This document shows positions 7,152 to 13,260 of a stretch of DNA of 31,590 nt, piece by piece (positions within the stretch are counted from its first letter, which is position 1; each line of letters opens with the position of its first letter). The translations under genes and the position numbers were made by a program. The DNA lies in the IMG/VR virus record IMGVR_UViG_3300007734_000567, positions 1 through 31,590 of that record. One strand, 5' to 3'. This DNA is from a virus. The notes beneath the pieces are model-generated. The model made no database searches, was not told the origin of the DNA, and saw only the letters and a program-made list of their open reading frames with translations.

Positions 7152-9233
7152 CTAAAAGTGCTCCTTTTCGTCATTTCTGGTGGTGAAGAAAGCAAAGTCA
7201 CCATCCAACGTCACACCCTCAAGACCTGTAGCTGCCCTCCAAATCGGCTTGAAATCACCATCTTGAGACTTGATTTCGCCTGTTTTACCCAACCCACGCC
7301 AGACTTTTTCCCGCCAAAGTGACACTAAAGCCACCCGTTTAGACCCGAACTTGGTGTTCTGGATGCGGTCCGTTTCCCGTAAAGACTCCACAAAAGCGGT
7401 CATTGCCTTGCCCTGGTGCTTGCCCTGGCCCGTCCTATTGAGGCCAACTTGCTGCGTGTTTACAACGATATCCGCTGCCTCAACCGCCAGGCTTTGAGTA
7501 TTATCAAACCCTAACCTACCATTATCTAAATTAACTTTGACCATGCGAAACCCATACTTTGCACCATCACTTCCATCCTTCTGCTTAGTAATAGTTATAT
7601 TACCTGACCCTGCATATTGATTATCTTGCAACGCTGAATCCAGGCGCTGTAACTCCAACTCAGTGTCCAATGCACCCAGCAATGAACTATGCCCACGCAA
7701 ACCCTTGGTAATATCTTTTCCAACGTGGTGGACAATCTGCAATGCACAATTCAATAGCCGCTGAATCTTTGACAATGAGGCAATGAACGCTCCCATATCT
7801 GAGCTGTCATTCTCATTTCCACCACCAAATGCTCTTGCTAAAGTGTCCACCTGCACCAGCTCAAAGCGTACCTGCTCCCGCTGCACAAGGTTGCTGATGG
7901 CTAACTGCAGCTGCTGAATGTCCTCCTTACTGCTTCTGAGGTTCAACTGGTGACGAATAACGTAGACAGGTGCCCCTGGCTCAGTCTTGTGGTGCAGGCG
8001 GCAGCCTCTAATCCTTGCGCCAATGCCACCATGACCCTCACCGCATATGTACAGCACTGCGCCAGGGGTAGCCACAGGCTTACCCATCCAATCAGCACCT
8101 GTAGCAATGGAATGTGCAATGTCGAGTGCCACGAACGATTTGAATGAACCTGGTGGCCCAAACAGTGCGCTGAAACCCTTGCGAGGCAGTACATCTTGAA
8201 TCAGCCACTCCACGGGTTCATCTTGGATGGTGTCCCAAGGCTCAATGCGTATCTTGCTTTCCTCTGGCACTAACGCTGGCTCTGGCTCAAATTCGTCTGA
8301 CGCTGGCTCTGCCACTGGCTCTACGTCTTCCGCTGGTGCTGGTGGCTGATATGCAATGGACTCGGCATCCTCCAGGACGGGTAACCCCTTGCACAATGCC
8401 ATCAGTCCAGCCTTATCACCGCCAGCCGCCACCCACTCAAACGCATCCTCAGTATGCCCAACAGGTAGCGCCAAGAGTCTGACTGACTTGGCAATGGGGA
8501 GCAGTGCTGATGCCACCAGAGATGCATAGCGGTAACCGGGTTGGTCATTGTCCGGGACCAAGACGATGTTGAGGTCAGCAAACCAATGGTTATTGGCACC
8601 AGGCCAACTCCCGGCGCCAGTGTGCGATGTGCTGGTAAACACGCCAATGGATGCTAAGGCATCAGCAGCCTTCTCCCCTTCGCATAGGAACAGTGGCTTA
8701 CCTTGGCGGCTGGCCTCCAGCACATCACTCAACCGATAGGGAATGACCTTGGCACCCACCATAGACGCCTGGCGTGTACCGTCCTCCATGACTCTGAGCA
8801 GTTTGTAGGTCTTGCCCTTGGCGTCAGTGGTGCGAAACCTTTGCTTGACGAACAGCACAACGCCATGCTCATCAACATACTCCCACTCGTCTGTCAAGTG
8901 CAATTGCACTGGTGCTGGTGGATATTGCACTGGCCTTGGCACTTGCACTGGTGCCGGGTGATGCCCATTGATGGGCCTGACCACCAAAGGCTCCACCCAT
9001 TCACTGCGCTGCGGCAGCAACCCCATGTCCCTGACCGCTGCCCAAACATCATGCTGACTGCAGCCACCGTGACACTTCAGCAAGAGCTTGCCATCTTCGT
9101 CACAGATGGACAAAGATGGGTTTCTGTCCCCGTTCCCCTGTCCGTGGTCAAGCACCGGGCAGGACGCCAGCCAATGCCCGTTTGCTGCTGGTTTTGCGCG
9201 TCCCAGTGCTGCTGCAATCAGTTTTGCATCCAT
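7152..9233 (-). CDS. Primase-helicase: zinc finger, Toprim and RecA-like ATPase
   Basis: A 693-aa replication protein. Residues 20-75 form a CHC2-like zinc finger (SCPVLDH, then C54 and C58 in KCHGGCSQHD). Residues 178-260 are a Toprim domain with E185 (LCEGEKAADAL) and the DND triad at 228-230 (VLVPDNDQPG). After an acidic Pro-rich linker (about 295-335) comes a RepA/RecA-like ATPase with Walker A GPPGSFKS (359-366) and a Walker B-like strand LVQVDTLARAFGGGN. This order fits a phage primase fused to a RepA-type hexameric helicase. ATG 9233 has GGA eight bases upstream. An iteron array lies directly downstream. Confidence 0.9.
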   Translation of the reverse strand: MDAKLIAAALGRAKPAANGHWLASCPVLDHGQGNGDRNPSLSICDEDGKLLLKCHGGCSQHDVWAAVRDMGLLPQRSEWVEPLVVRPINGHHPAPVQVPRPVQYPPAPVQLHLTDEWEYVDEHGVVLFVKQRFRTTDAKGKTYKLLRVMEDGTRQASMVGAKVIPYRLSDVLEASRQGKPLFLCEGEKAADALASIGVFTSTSHTGAGSWPGANNHWFADLNIVLVPDNDQPGYRYASLVASALLPIAKSVRLLALPVGHTEDAFEWVAAGGDKAGLMALCKGLPVLEDAESIAYQPPAPAEDVEPVAEPASDEFEPEPALVPEESKIRIEPWDTIQDEPVEWLIQDVLPRKGFSALFGPPGSFKSFVALDIAHSIATGADWMGKPVATPGAVLYICGEGHGGIGARIRGCRLHHKTEPGAPVYVIRHQLNLRSSKEDIQQLQLAISNLVQREQVRFELVQVDTLARAFGGGNENDSSDMGAFIASLSKIQRLLNCALQIVHHVGKDITKGLRGHSSLLGALDTELELQRLDSALQDNQYAGSGNITITKQKDGSDGAKYGFRMVKVNLDNGRLGFDNTQSLAVEAADIVVNTQQVGLNRTGQGKHQGKAMTAFVESLRETDRIQNTKFGSKRVALVSLWREKVWRGLGKTGEIKSQDGDFKPIWRAATGLEGVTLDGDFAFFTTRNDEKEHF

Positions 9234-9332
9234 TGGATGTTTCCATTGTTTTTATCCTCTGCTCCAGCTGATACACCCGCTGCGCGAGTGCAATGAGGAG
9301 CAAATTCCATTGTTCTTGTGTCATTCGGGGGC

Positions 9333-9360
9333 AAAAAAACCCGGCACTCAGGCCGGGTTC
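9333..9360 (-). terminator. Rho-independent terminator after the SSB-like gene
   Basis: A perfect 8-bp stem AACCCGGC (9338-9345) / GCCGGGTT (9352-9359) with a 6-nt loop. It is followed on the minus strand by a seven-T run (plus-strand As 9333-9339). It sits 17 bp after the stop of the 204-aa SSB-like gene and before the primase-helicase, so it would end or attenuate transcription of the early operon there. The 143-bp gap 9234-9376 has no other convincing feature. Confidence 0.85.
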
Positions 9361-9376
9361 CTTTGTCAGTTTACGT

Positions 9377-9991
9377 TCAGTTGAACATTTCCTCGTCATC
9401 CTGCTGCACTGGTGTTGGTGCTGGCTTAGGCTTTGCAGACTGCACTGGACCCTTATGGTAATGCCGTATTGTTTGCGGTTGCTCCATCACTGGTTCCTCA
9501 AAGTCAGCATCTGCCGGGTCAGCGTCTAGGGCAGCTGGACGGTTAATCCAGTTCTTCACGCTAAAGTTAGGAATTGAGGTGTTCCCGGCACCAATCTTGA
9601 GTGACGTAGCTCCCTCGTACTTGATGACAGGCACCTTGCCAGGGTTTGCATCAGCCGCCTTATCGCAGGCGTTGTAGATGGCTTGGAAACCTTTTGTCAC
9701 CCCTACGCCATTCGCGCACCACTCCACGACACCAAGAGGCTTGCTGAACAGCTTGACCGAGAACCCATACTTATAGTCCGGGCTGGGCTGCTTACCCTTG
9801 ACGCCAACTTGCGCGTCCTCCACCCAGTCCCGCTGTCCCACTGCCAGCAGCAGCCACCCAGTGCGAACTGAGTCCAGGTCCATCACCATTGTGTCCAATG
9901 TGATTGCCTCCTTGCTGCTGTTCTCCCAGGTTTTGGTTTGAGCCATAAACCTGATGTAACTAGCACCAGAGTTGCTTTGAAGATTTAGCAT
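9377..9991 (-). CDS. Putative single-stranded DNA-binding protein
   Basis: A 204-aa protein. The first ~150 residues are beta-rich with aromatic and basic residues (GWLLLAVGQRDWVEDAQVGV; YKYGFSVKLFSKPLGVVEWC; NFSVKNWINRP). The last ~55 are a disordered Pro/Ala/Gln linker ending in the acidic tail DDEEMFN. That architecture, a beta core plus acidic hydrophobic tip, is the hallmark of SSB-type proteins that recruit replication partners. The gene sits between a recombination nuclease and the primase-helicase. AAGGAA is well placed before ATG 9991. The fold family is not recognised by motif, so the call rests on architecture and context. A terminator follows. Confidence 0.55.
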   Translation of the reverse strand: MLNLQSNSGASYIRFMAQTKTWENSSKEAITLDTMVMDLDSVRTGWLLLAVGQRDWVEDAQVGVKGKQPSPDYKYGFSVKLFSKPLGVVEWCANGVGVTKGFQAIYNACDKAADANPGKVPVIKYEGATSLKIGAGNTSIPNFSVKNWINRPAALDADPADADFEEPVMEQPQTIRHYHKGPVQSAKPKPAPTPVQQDDEEMFN

Positions 9992-10032
9992 TTTGAATTT
10001 CCTTTTTAGAGTTGAAGATTACGCTTTCGCAT

Positions 10033-11097
10033 TTACTCACCTAAGTCCATCGCTCGGCAAAGGGTGAGTCCACTAGACACTTTGGTTGTCAAAGTTTCCG
10101 TGACTGTTTTATCGCCAAGCAGCTTTTCGGCAACTGCTGGCGATATGATTTCTTTGGGGTAGATTTGCGCTGATGTCAAACCCGCCTGGTGCAGTGCAGT
10201 GGCAGCATCAGCCTCATCCGTCCACTTCCTCGTGGACTTCTTCGGCCCCATCTGCCAACCCGGTAATGACGCACCGTCCTTGATGCGCTTGGTGGCATAC
10301 GTTTCCAATGCCTTGATGAACGCCTCGACTTTGGCAATGTTGTCCAGGAACGATGTCAGCTGCTCAGTGGATAGTGCCTCTGGTGCCTGCGCCACGCTCA
10401 TCACATTGAAAGGCTCAATGTGCGCTGGACAGATTGCTTTGGCTGGGCACCATTGACAAGCAGCTTCACTTGGCACCGCCTCTGCTGTCGTGGACATTGC
10501 TGCCTGGACAGCGGGTATCAGTACTTGCGACTCCCAGCGCAACAGGTCAGGCACCGTCATTGTGTGACTGCGATTGACGCCATGCACTGGCTGGACAATG
10601 GTCATTGTCACTGTCTTGAATTGCTTCTTCGCCAGGCGCATACCGCCCAAGGCGTAAATCCGCATCTGGTCAGAGTCAGCGTCTACGTAACCCCTGCCCG
10701 TCTTCAAGTCCCCAATAACGAATTCGCCAGTGTCGTCACTCCAGCCCAGGACATCAGCAGTACCCGCTACTCGCACTGCTGGTGACTCATACGCAGTGAC
10801 AAACTGCTCCACAAACACATTGCCCAGGCGCAATTCCTCGCACTCAATGTAGTCCAGGTGCTTTCGAGCGTAAGTGATGGCCTCCTCGTCCATCCTGACG
10901 CCTCCAACGTCAATGTTTAGCCACTCCTCTGGTGTGCTCGAGGTAAGGAAACAGCTTTCACTTAGAGAGTGAATTGCAGTGCCACGCTGGGCAGCAGCAC
11001 CTGCCTCTGACTGTGGCATCTTGGCGCTGAGTTGAACGCTTGCAGGGCAAGCAATCCACCTTGCGGCTGCACTCGGCCTAAGAGTTATCTGTTCCAT
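10033..11097 (-). CDS. DUF2800 PD-(D/E)XK nuclease, Cas4/RecB-like
   Basis: A 354-aa protein that opens with the family-typical LRPSAAARWIACPASVQLSA. The nuclease core is at about residues 115-150: VRVAGTADVLGWSDDTGEFV, then IGDLKTGRGYVDADSDQMRI, giving the D...D-x-K catalytic motif and downstream QxRIYALG motif IV. A Cys cluster follows (EAACQWCPAKAICPAH). With the C in IACPAS this could bind an iron-sulfur cluster, as in Cas4 and AddB-type nucleases. It lies beside SSB-like and RuvC-like genes, so a role in phage recombination or DNA end processing is likely. Start ATG 11097 overlaps the 75-aa gene by 13 nt. Confidence 0.85.
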   Translation of the reverse strand: MEQITLRPSAAARWIACPASVQLSAKMPQSEAGAAAQRGTAIHSLSESCFLTSSTPEEWLNIDVGGVRMDEEAITYARKHLDYIECEELRLGNVFVEQFVTAYESPAVRVAGTADVLGWSDDTGEFVIGDLKTGRGYVDADSDQMRIYALGGMRLAKKQFKTVTMTIVQPVHGVNRSHTMTVPDLLRWESQVLIPAVQAAMSTTAEAVPSEAACQWCPAKAICPAHIEPFNVMSVAQAPEALSTEQLTSFLDNIAKVEAFIKALETYATKRIKDGASLPGWQMGPKKSTRKWTDEADAATALHQAGLTSAQIYPKEIISPAVAEKLLGDKTVTETLTTKVSSGLTLCRAMDLGE

Positions 11098-11312
11098 GCG
11101 GCTCTTTCGTTGTGACTGTCTTCAATAAGAATCTGGTACACCAGGACTCTGATCTCCTGGCTCACGGCATGACCCAGATCGTCCGGGTCCAGCATCCGCT
11201 GGAGGAGTTCCGTCTTCATGCTGCACTGGCGTCTGGACTTCTCCAACTCATTGCCCAGCCACAGAATGTGCGCCTTGAGCGTTTGGCGCTCAGTGCTTTG
11301 CAGTGATGTCAT
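11085..11312 (-). CDS. Small hypothetical protein in the recombination operon
   Basis: A 75-aa charged helical protein (AHILWLGNELEKSRRQCSMK). Its ATG (11312) overlaps the stop of the RuvC-like C-terminal frame (ATGA), and its own end overlaps the DUF2800 nuclease by 13 nt. No membrane segment or known motif is visible. Tight coupling on both sides argues that it is a real gene. Function unknown. Confidence 0.65.
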   Translation of the reverse strand: MTSLQSTERQTLKAHILWLGNELEKSRRQCSMKTELLQRMLDPDDLGHAVSQEIRVLVYQILIEDSHNERAAWNR

Positions 11313-11689
11313 ATCGCCCCCGCCAGTGCTATCAGAACAGCGTCAGCGCGTCCATCGTCCTTGACCCGTGCAAAGAGATGCGCCTGACTTGGAAACAGCT
11401 CCATGACCCTCTGGCGGCTCCCGTCCTTGCCTCTCGCGGCACCTGAAGACTTCTGCCAGGCTTGCGGAGTGACAAAGGTCACAGGTATCTGCTTAGCGGC
11501 TAAGACACCCTCGATGATGCCAACCGAACGCCCAAAGCTGAACATAGAACTCACACCCTGACCAGGCCTTGCGCCTACCTTCTCGCAGATGGCTTTGTGC
11601 GGCTCCAGCTGCTGCATCAGCATTGAGAGTCCAGCTGGACAGACTTGCCGTTTTTGGGACTTGTTGCGCTCCACGGTGACGGTGGGCAT
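11309..11689 (-). CDS. RuvC-like resolvase, C-terminal part (separated by a frameshift)
   Basis: A 126-residue frame holding the second half of a RuvC-like Holliday junction resolvase: MPTVTVERNKSQKRQV, then the helix and strand PHKAICEKVGARPGQGVSSM with the expected catalytic Glu, FSFGRSVGIIEGVLAA, VTPQAWQKSSGAARGKDGSR, and an acidic end KDDGRADAVLIALAG with the last metal-binding Asp. The first catalytic Asp (GIDPG) is in the overlapping upstream frame (11617-11844). The two halves join only through a -1 shift near 11690-11705. Either a recent indel, a sequencing error or recoding would explain this. The stop overlaps the next ATG. Confidence 0.75.
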   Translation of the reverse strand: MPTVTVERNKSQKRQVCPAGLSMLMQQLEPHKAICEKVGARPGQGVSSMFSFGRSVGIIEGVLAAKQIPVTFVTPQAWQKSSGAARGKDGSRQRVMELFPSQAHLFARVKDDGRADAVLIALAGAI

Positions 11690-11844
11690 ATCGTGTAGCT
11701 GACCAGGACACCGCTGACCAGGAGAGCGATAGCGCCTGCTGCGCCAGGGTCAATGCCAATGACTCTGGAAAAAGATGGGACAGGCGTGGTGCCTGTCCCG
11801 AAAGTAGGCAACTGCGTGGCCTGAGTTGCATTGTAGGTTGTCAT
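11617..11844 (-). CDS. RuvC-like resolvase, N-terminal part (separated by a frameshift)
   Basis: A 75-residue frame. Its ATG (11844) overlaps the regulator stop as ATGA. After ~25 unconserved residues it has the RuvC first strand SRVIGIDPGAAGAIALLVSG with the catalytic Asp. After LVSY the frame loses family resemblance and runs to a stop at 11617. The resolvase sequence continues in the -1 frame as HDMPTVTVERNK. A 9-bp terminator-like hairpin (11777-11799) lies inside its unconserved 5' part. As it stands it would make a short non-catalytic peptide unless ribosomes shift frame. Confidence 0.65.
   Translation of the reverse strand: MTTYNATQATQLPTFGTGTTPVPSFSRVIGIDPGAAGAIALLVSGVLVSYTICPPSPWSATSPKNGKSVQLDSQC
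11769..11799 (-). terminator. Terminator-like hairpin inside the resolvase 5' coding region
   Basis: Perfect 9-bp inverted repeat GGGACAGGC (11777-11785) / GCCTGTCCC (11791-11799) with a 5-nt loop. On the minus-strand transcript it is followed by AUC and five Us (As at 11769-11773). The shape is that of an intrinsic terminator, placed about 40 bp after the stop of the regulator gene. It overlaps codons for the poorly conserved N-terminus of the resolvase, so it may act as an early attenuator. Confidence 0.55.
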
Positions 11845-12047
11845 GCCAACTCAGGCCAAATCTTGGCCCAGGTTCCCTGGCACAGCATCTGCCTGGTGAC
11901 TGTTCCACCAGACGCAGCCTCTACTCGAATGGCTTCTGCTGGACTCATGTCCCGCCTGCCGCTGAGACACTGGTAGAGCCACTGCTCGTTAAGGCCAACC
12001 CGTTCTGCGAGTTCTTGGCGCTCTGTTGCTGTCAATTTGTTGTCCAT
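11841..12047 (-). CDS. YdaS/Cro-like transcriptional regulator
   Basis: A 68-aa helix-turn-helix protein. QELAERVGLNEQWLYQCLSG and RRDMSPAEAIRVEAASGG match the Cro-like YdaS family, including the typical C-terminal QMLCQGTWAKIWPELA. Such proteins bind operators at the phage early control region, acting as Cro or antitoxin-like repressors. The frame extends to TTG 12152, but ATG 12047 gives the family length. That ATG has no purine-rich ribosome site. A -10-like TAGACT with TG extension ends 7 nt upstream, which would give a leaderless mRNA as for lambda cI. The stop overlaps the resolvase ATG. Confidence 0.85.
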   Translation of the reverse strand: MDNKLTATERQELAERVGLNEQWLYQCLSGRRDMSPAEAIRVEAASGGTVTRQMLCQGTWAKIWPELA

Positions 12048-12209
12048 GCGAAAGAGTCTAGCAGACTGCTTGAGTCGTTTGGGGTAGGTGTTTACCCTTA
12101 AGGGTTTGTCATAGTAAATATTTTTGCTAAAAGCCTTGATAGGCACTAGCAAGCCGCTAGAATTCTACTTAAGCCCTAGCACTTTTCACAGGGTCTTTTA
12201 GGAAGCAAA
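12048..12209. promoter_or_regulatory. Divergent control region between regulator and plus-strand block
   Basis: This 162-bp AT-rich gap separates the leftward regulator from rightward genes. It contains a perfect 12-bp palindrome ACCCTTAAGGGT (12094-12105) that looks like an operator, and a 5-bp inverted repeat CTAGC-AAGCC-GCTAG (12146-12160). A -10-like TAGACT (12055-12060, minus) lies 7 nt before the regulator ATG. It is the natural target of the YdaS/Cro-like protein, but operator identity is inferred. Confidence 0.55.
12136..12163 (+). promoter_or_regulatory. Putative sigma-70 promoter for the plus-strand block
   Basis: TTGATA (12136-12141) and TAGAAT (12158-12163) each differ from the sigma-70 consensus by one base and are 16 bp apart. 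The first plus-strand gene starts 47 nt after the -10. The -10 overlaps the right arm of the CTAGC inverted repeat, so a bound regulator could block it. Confidence 0.55.
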
Positions 12210-12386
12210 ATGATCAGCATCTACAGCACAAAAAACGGAATGGCCTACCAGCACGGTACCCGCCGCGCACTGGTTGACAGCAAAGGCTGCACGTTTTTCC
12301 AAAAACAAATCAATGGCGCATGGGTCAATGGTCGCCACTCTTACGCACTTGACCTGATTGCAAAAGTCAAGGCGGCTCTGGTCTAA
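12210..12386 (+). CDS. Small hypothetical protein, first gene of the rightward block
   Basis: 58 aa (MISIYSTKNGMAYQHGTRRA at the start), basic, without signal or membrane segment. ATG 12210 has AGGA seven bases upstream and follows the putative promoter at 12136-12163. No family recognised. As the first gene under a regulated early promoter it may be a regulatory or host-takeover peptide, but nothing in the sequence proves this. Confidence 0.6.
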   Translation: MISIYSTKNGMAYQHGTRRALVDSKGCTFFQKQINGAWVNGRHSYALDLIAKVKAALV

Positions 12387-12393
12387 ACCAAAC

Positions 12394-12407
12394 GGGGCTA
12401 CGGCCCC
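12394..12407 (+). other. Stable UACG-tetraloop hairpin between two small genes
   Basis: GGGGC (12394-12398) and GCCCC (12403-12407) pair around TACG, giving the cUACGg member of the extra-stable UNCG tetraloop family. It lies in the 33-nt gap between the 58-aa and 50-aa genes, just before the AAAGGA ribosome site. There is no T-run, so mRNA stabilisation or translational tuning is more likely than termination. Confidence 0.5.
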
Positions 12408-12419
12408 AGAAAGGACATC

Positions 12420-12572
12420 ATGGAAGATTACAACGAAGACCTGGCAGCTTACATGGCTGATGATGGCTTTGAGCCTTGCGACACTGACATTTGCCCTGCC
12501 TGCGAAGGCTCGGGCGAGGGCGAGTTTGATGGCAGTGTTTGCACTACCTGCCGTGGGCGGGGTGAGGCATGA
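12420..12572 (+). CDS. Small zinc-ribbon protein (DnaJ-type CxxCxGxG repeats)
   Basis: 50 aa, acidic N-terminus followed by two motifs, CPACEGSGEGE and CTTCRGRGEA. These match the CxxCxGxG zinc-binding unit of DnaJ and of small phage zinc-ribbon proteins. AAAGGA precedes ATG 12420, and the stop overlaps the next ATG (ATGA). It probably folds around one zinc ion. Partner unknown. Confidence 0.7.
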   Translation: MEDYNEDLAAYMADDGFEPCDTDICPACEGSGEGEFDGSVCTTCRGRGEA

Positions 12573-12778
12573 ACTGGGTGGCAGCTGGGCTGGTGGCCCT
12601 GGTGCTATCAGCAGCTTACTTGCTCGATGGCCCGTCTGAGCATGAGGCTCAGGTGGATACAACGGAGGAGAAGATTCAACGGCTGTGCGGTGAAAACGCA
12701 GCCTGGAAGTTGCTTGAGGATGGGTTGGTGCAGTGCTTCACGCACCGTGGACTCAAGACTCGAAAGGTGACGTTATGA
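12569..12778 (+). CDS. Small membrane-anchored or secreted hypothetical protein
   Basis: 69 aa. Residues 3-19 (WVAAGLVALVLSAAYLL) form a membrane segment or signal anchor, followed by an acidic then basic soluble part with two Cys (LCGENAAWKLL; VQCFTHRGLKTRK). Coupled by ATGA overlaps to genes on both sides. A membrane location is likely; function not recognised. Confidence 0.65.
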   Translation: MNWVAAGLVALVLSAAYLLDGPSEHEAQVDTTEEKIQRLCGENAAWKLLEDGLVQCFTHRGLKTRKVTL

Positions 12779-12897
12779 ACAATGATGACGACTATGAGTT
12801 AATGATGTGGGCCTACTTGGTTGCCCATGTGGTTGTGTTTTTGCTCGCTCTGGTCGGCATTGCTGGCCTGGCGGGATTCTTGTGGGGGATGCTATGA
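12775..12897 (+). CDS. Tiny single-pass membrane protein
   Basis: 40 aa: an acidic N-terminus (MNNDDDYELMMW) and one hydrophobic helix (AHVVVFLLALVGIAGLAGFL). It starts in an ATGA overlap with the 69-aa gene and ends in an ATGA overlap with a 13-codon frame. The composition is that of a small inner-membrane peptide. Confidence 0.6.
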   Translation: MNNDDDYELMMWAYLVAHVVVFLLALVGIAGLAGFLWGML

Positions 12898-12935
12898 ACG
12901 CAGAGGACGCCATCCGAGCAAAGGGACAACCATGA
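12894..12935 (+). CDS. 13-codon linking minicistron
   Basis: A 13-aa frame (MNAEDAIRAKGQP). Its ATG overlaps the previous stop and its stop overlaps the next ATG (12932), both as ATGA. It may exist mainly to hand ribosomes from one gene to the next. It could also be chance; no family is known. Confidence 0.3.
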   Translation: MNAEDAIRAKGQP

Positions 12936-13219
12936 CTAAAGACATCATTAAATTTGATTCAAAACGTCAAGCAGCGAAGGCTAAGCTGGACGATGACACT
13001 CAGGTCTACGCAGACACGCTGCTGATCGTGTACCAAAGAGGGTACGCCGACGGTAAGCAGGCAGCACAGCGCAAGCCGTTGACAGATAAACAGATTTTGG
13101 CCGACGAAACCTTGCGCTACTACTTTGGACAAAACGGCGGCGCTGGCCCCGTATCAAAACAAGGCAGAAAAGTAGTCAATGCAATTGAAGCCGCCCACAA
13201 CATTAAGGAGCAACCATGA
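12932..13219 (+). CDS. Hypothetical phage protein
   Basis: 95 aa, soluble, Lys/Gln/Ala-rich with helix KFDSKRQAAKAKLDDDTQVY and an RGYADGKQAAQRK stretch. ATG 12932 has AAGGGA six bases upstream. The frame stays open further upstream through the 40-aa gene, but that part lacks a ribosome site and overlaps a better-supported gene. Ends in an ATGA overlap with another short frame. Function not recognised. Confidence 0.65.
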   Translation: MTKDIIKFDSKRQAAKAKLDDDTQVYADTLLIVYQRGYADGKQAAQRKPLTDKQILADETLRYYFGQNGGAGPVSKQGRKVVNAIEAAHNIKEQP

Positions 13220-13260
13220 CTGACCCGACTATCGCTTCATGGAGTCGAGAGAATGATTGA
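13216..13260 (+). CDS. 14-codon linking minicistron
   Basis: A 14-aa frame (MTDPTIASWSRENDstop). It begins in the ATGA overlap with the 95-aa gene and ends 8 nt inside the PAPS-reductase-like gene. AAGGAG lies upstream. Possibly a coupling or leader peptide; very low coding evidence. Confidence 0.25.
   Translation: MTDPTIASWSREND

Noticed and set aside
9148-9324. Possible 58-aa gene on the minus strand (MTQEQWNLLLIALAQRVYQL at the start) overlapping the primase-helicase start
   Set aside because: No ribosome site before ATG 9324, it begins right after a strong terminator, and its second half overlaps the primase-helicase by 86 nt in another frame. The N-terminal coil is gene-like, so it is not excluded.
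10033-11097. Cas4 as part of a CRISPR system
   Set aside because: The protein matches DUF2800 phage nucleases and sits among recombination genes; no array or other cas gene is nearby.
11493-11831. Third-frame 112-codon open frame across the resolvase region
   Set aside because: Carries no RuvC motif and lacks a ribosome site; it only bridges the two real frames by chance.
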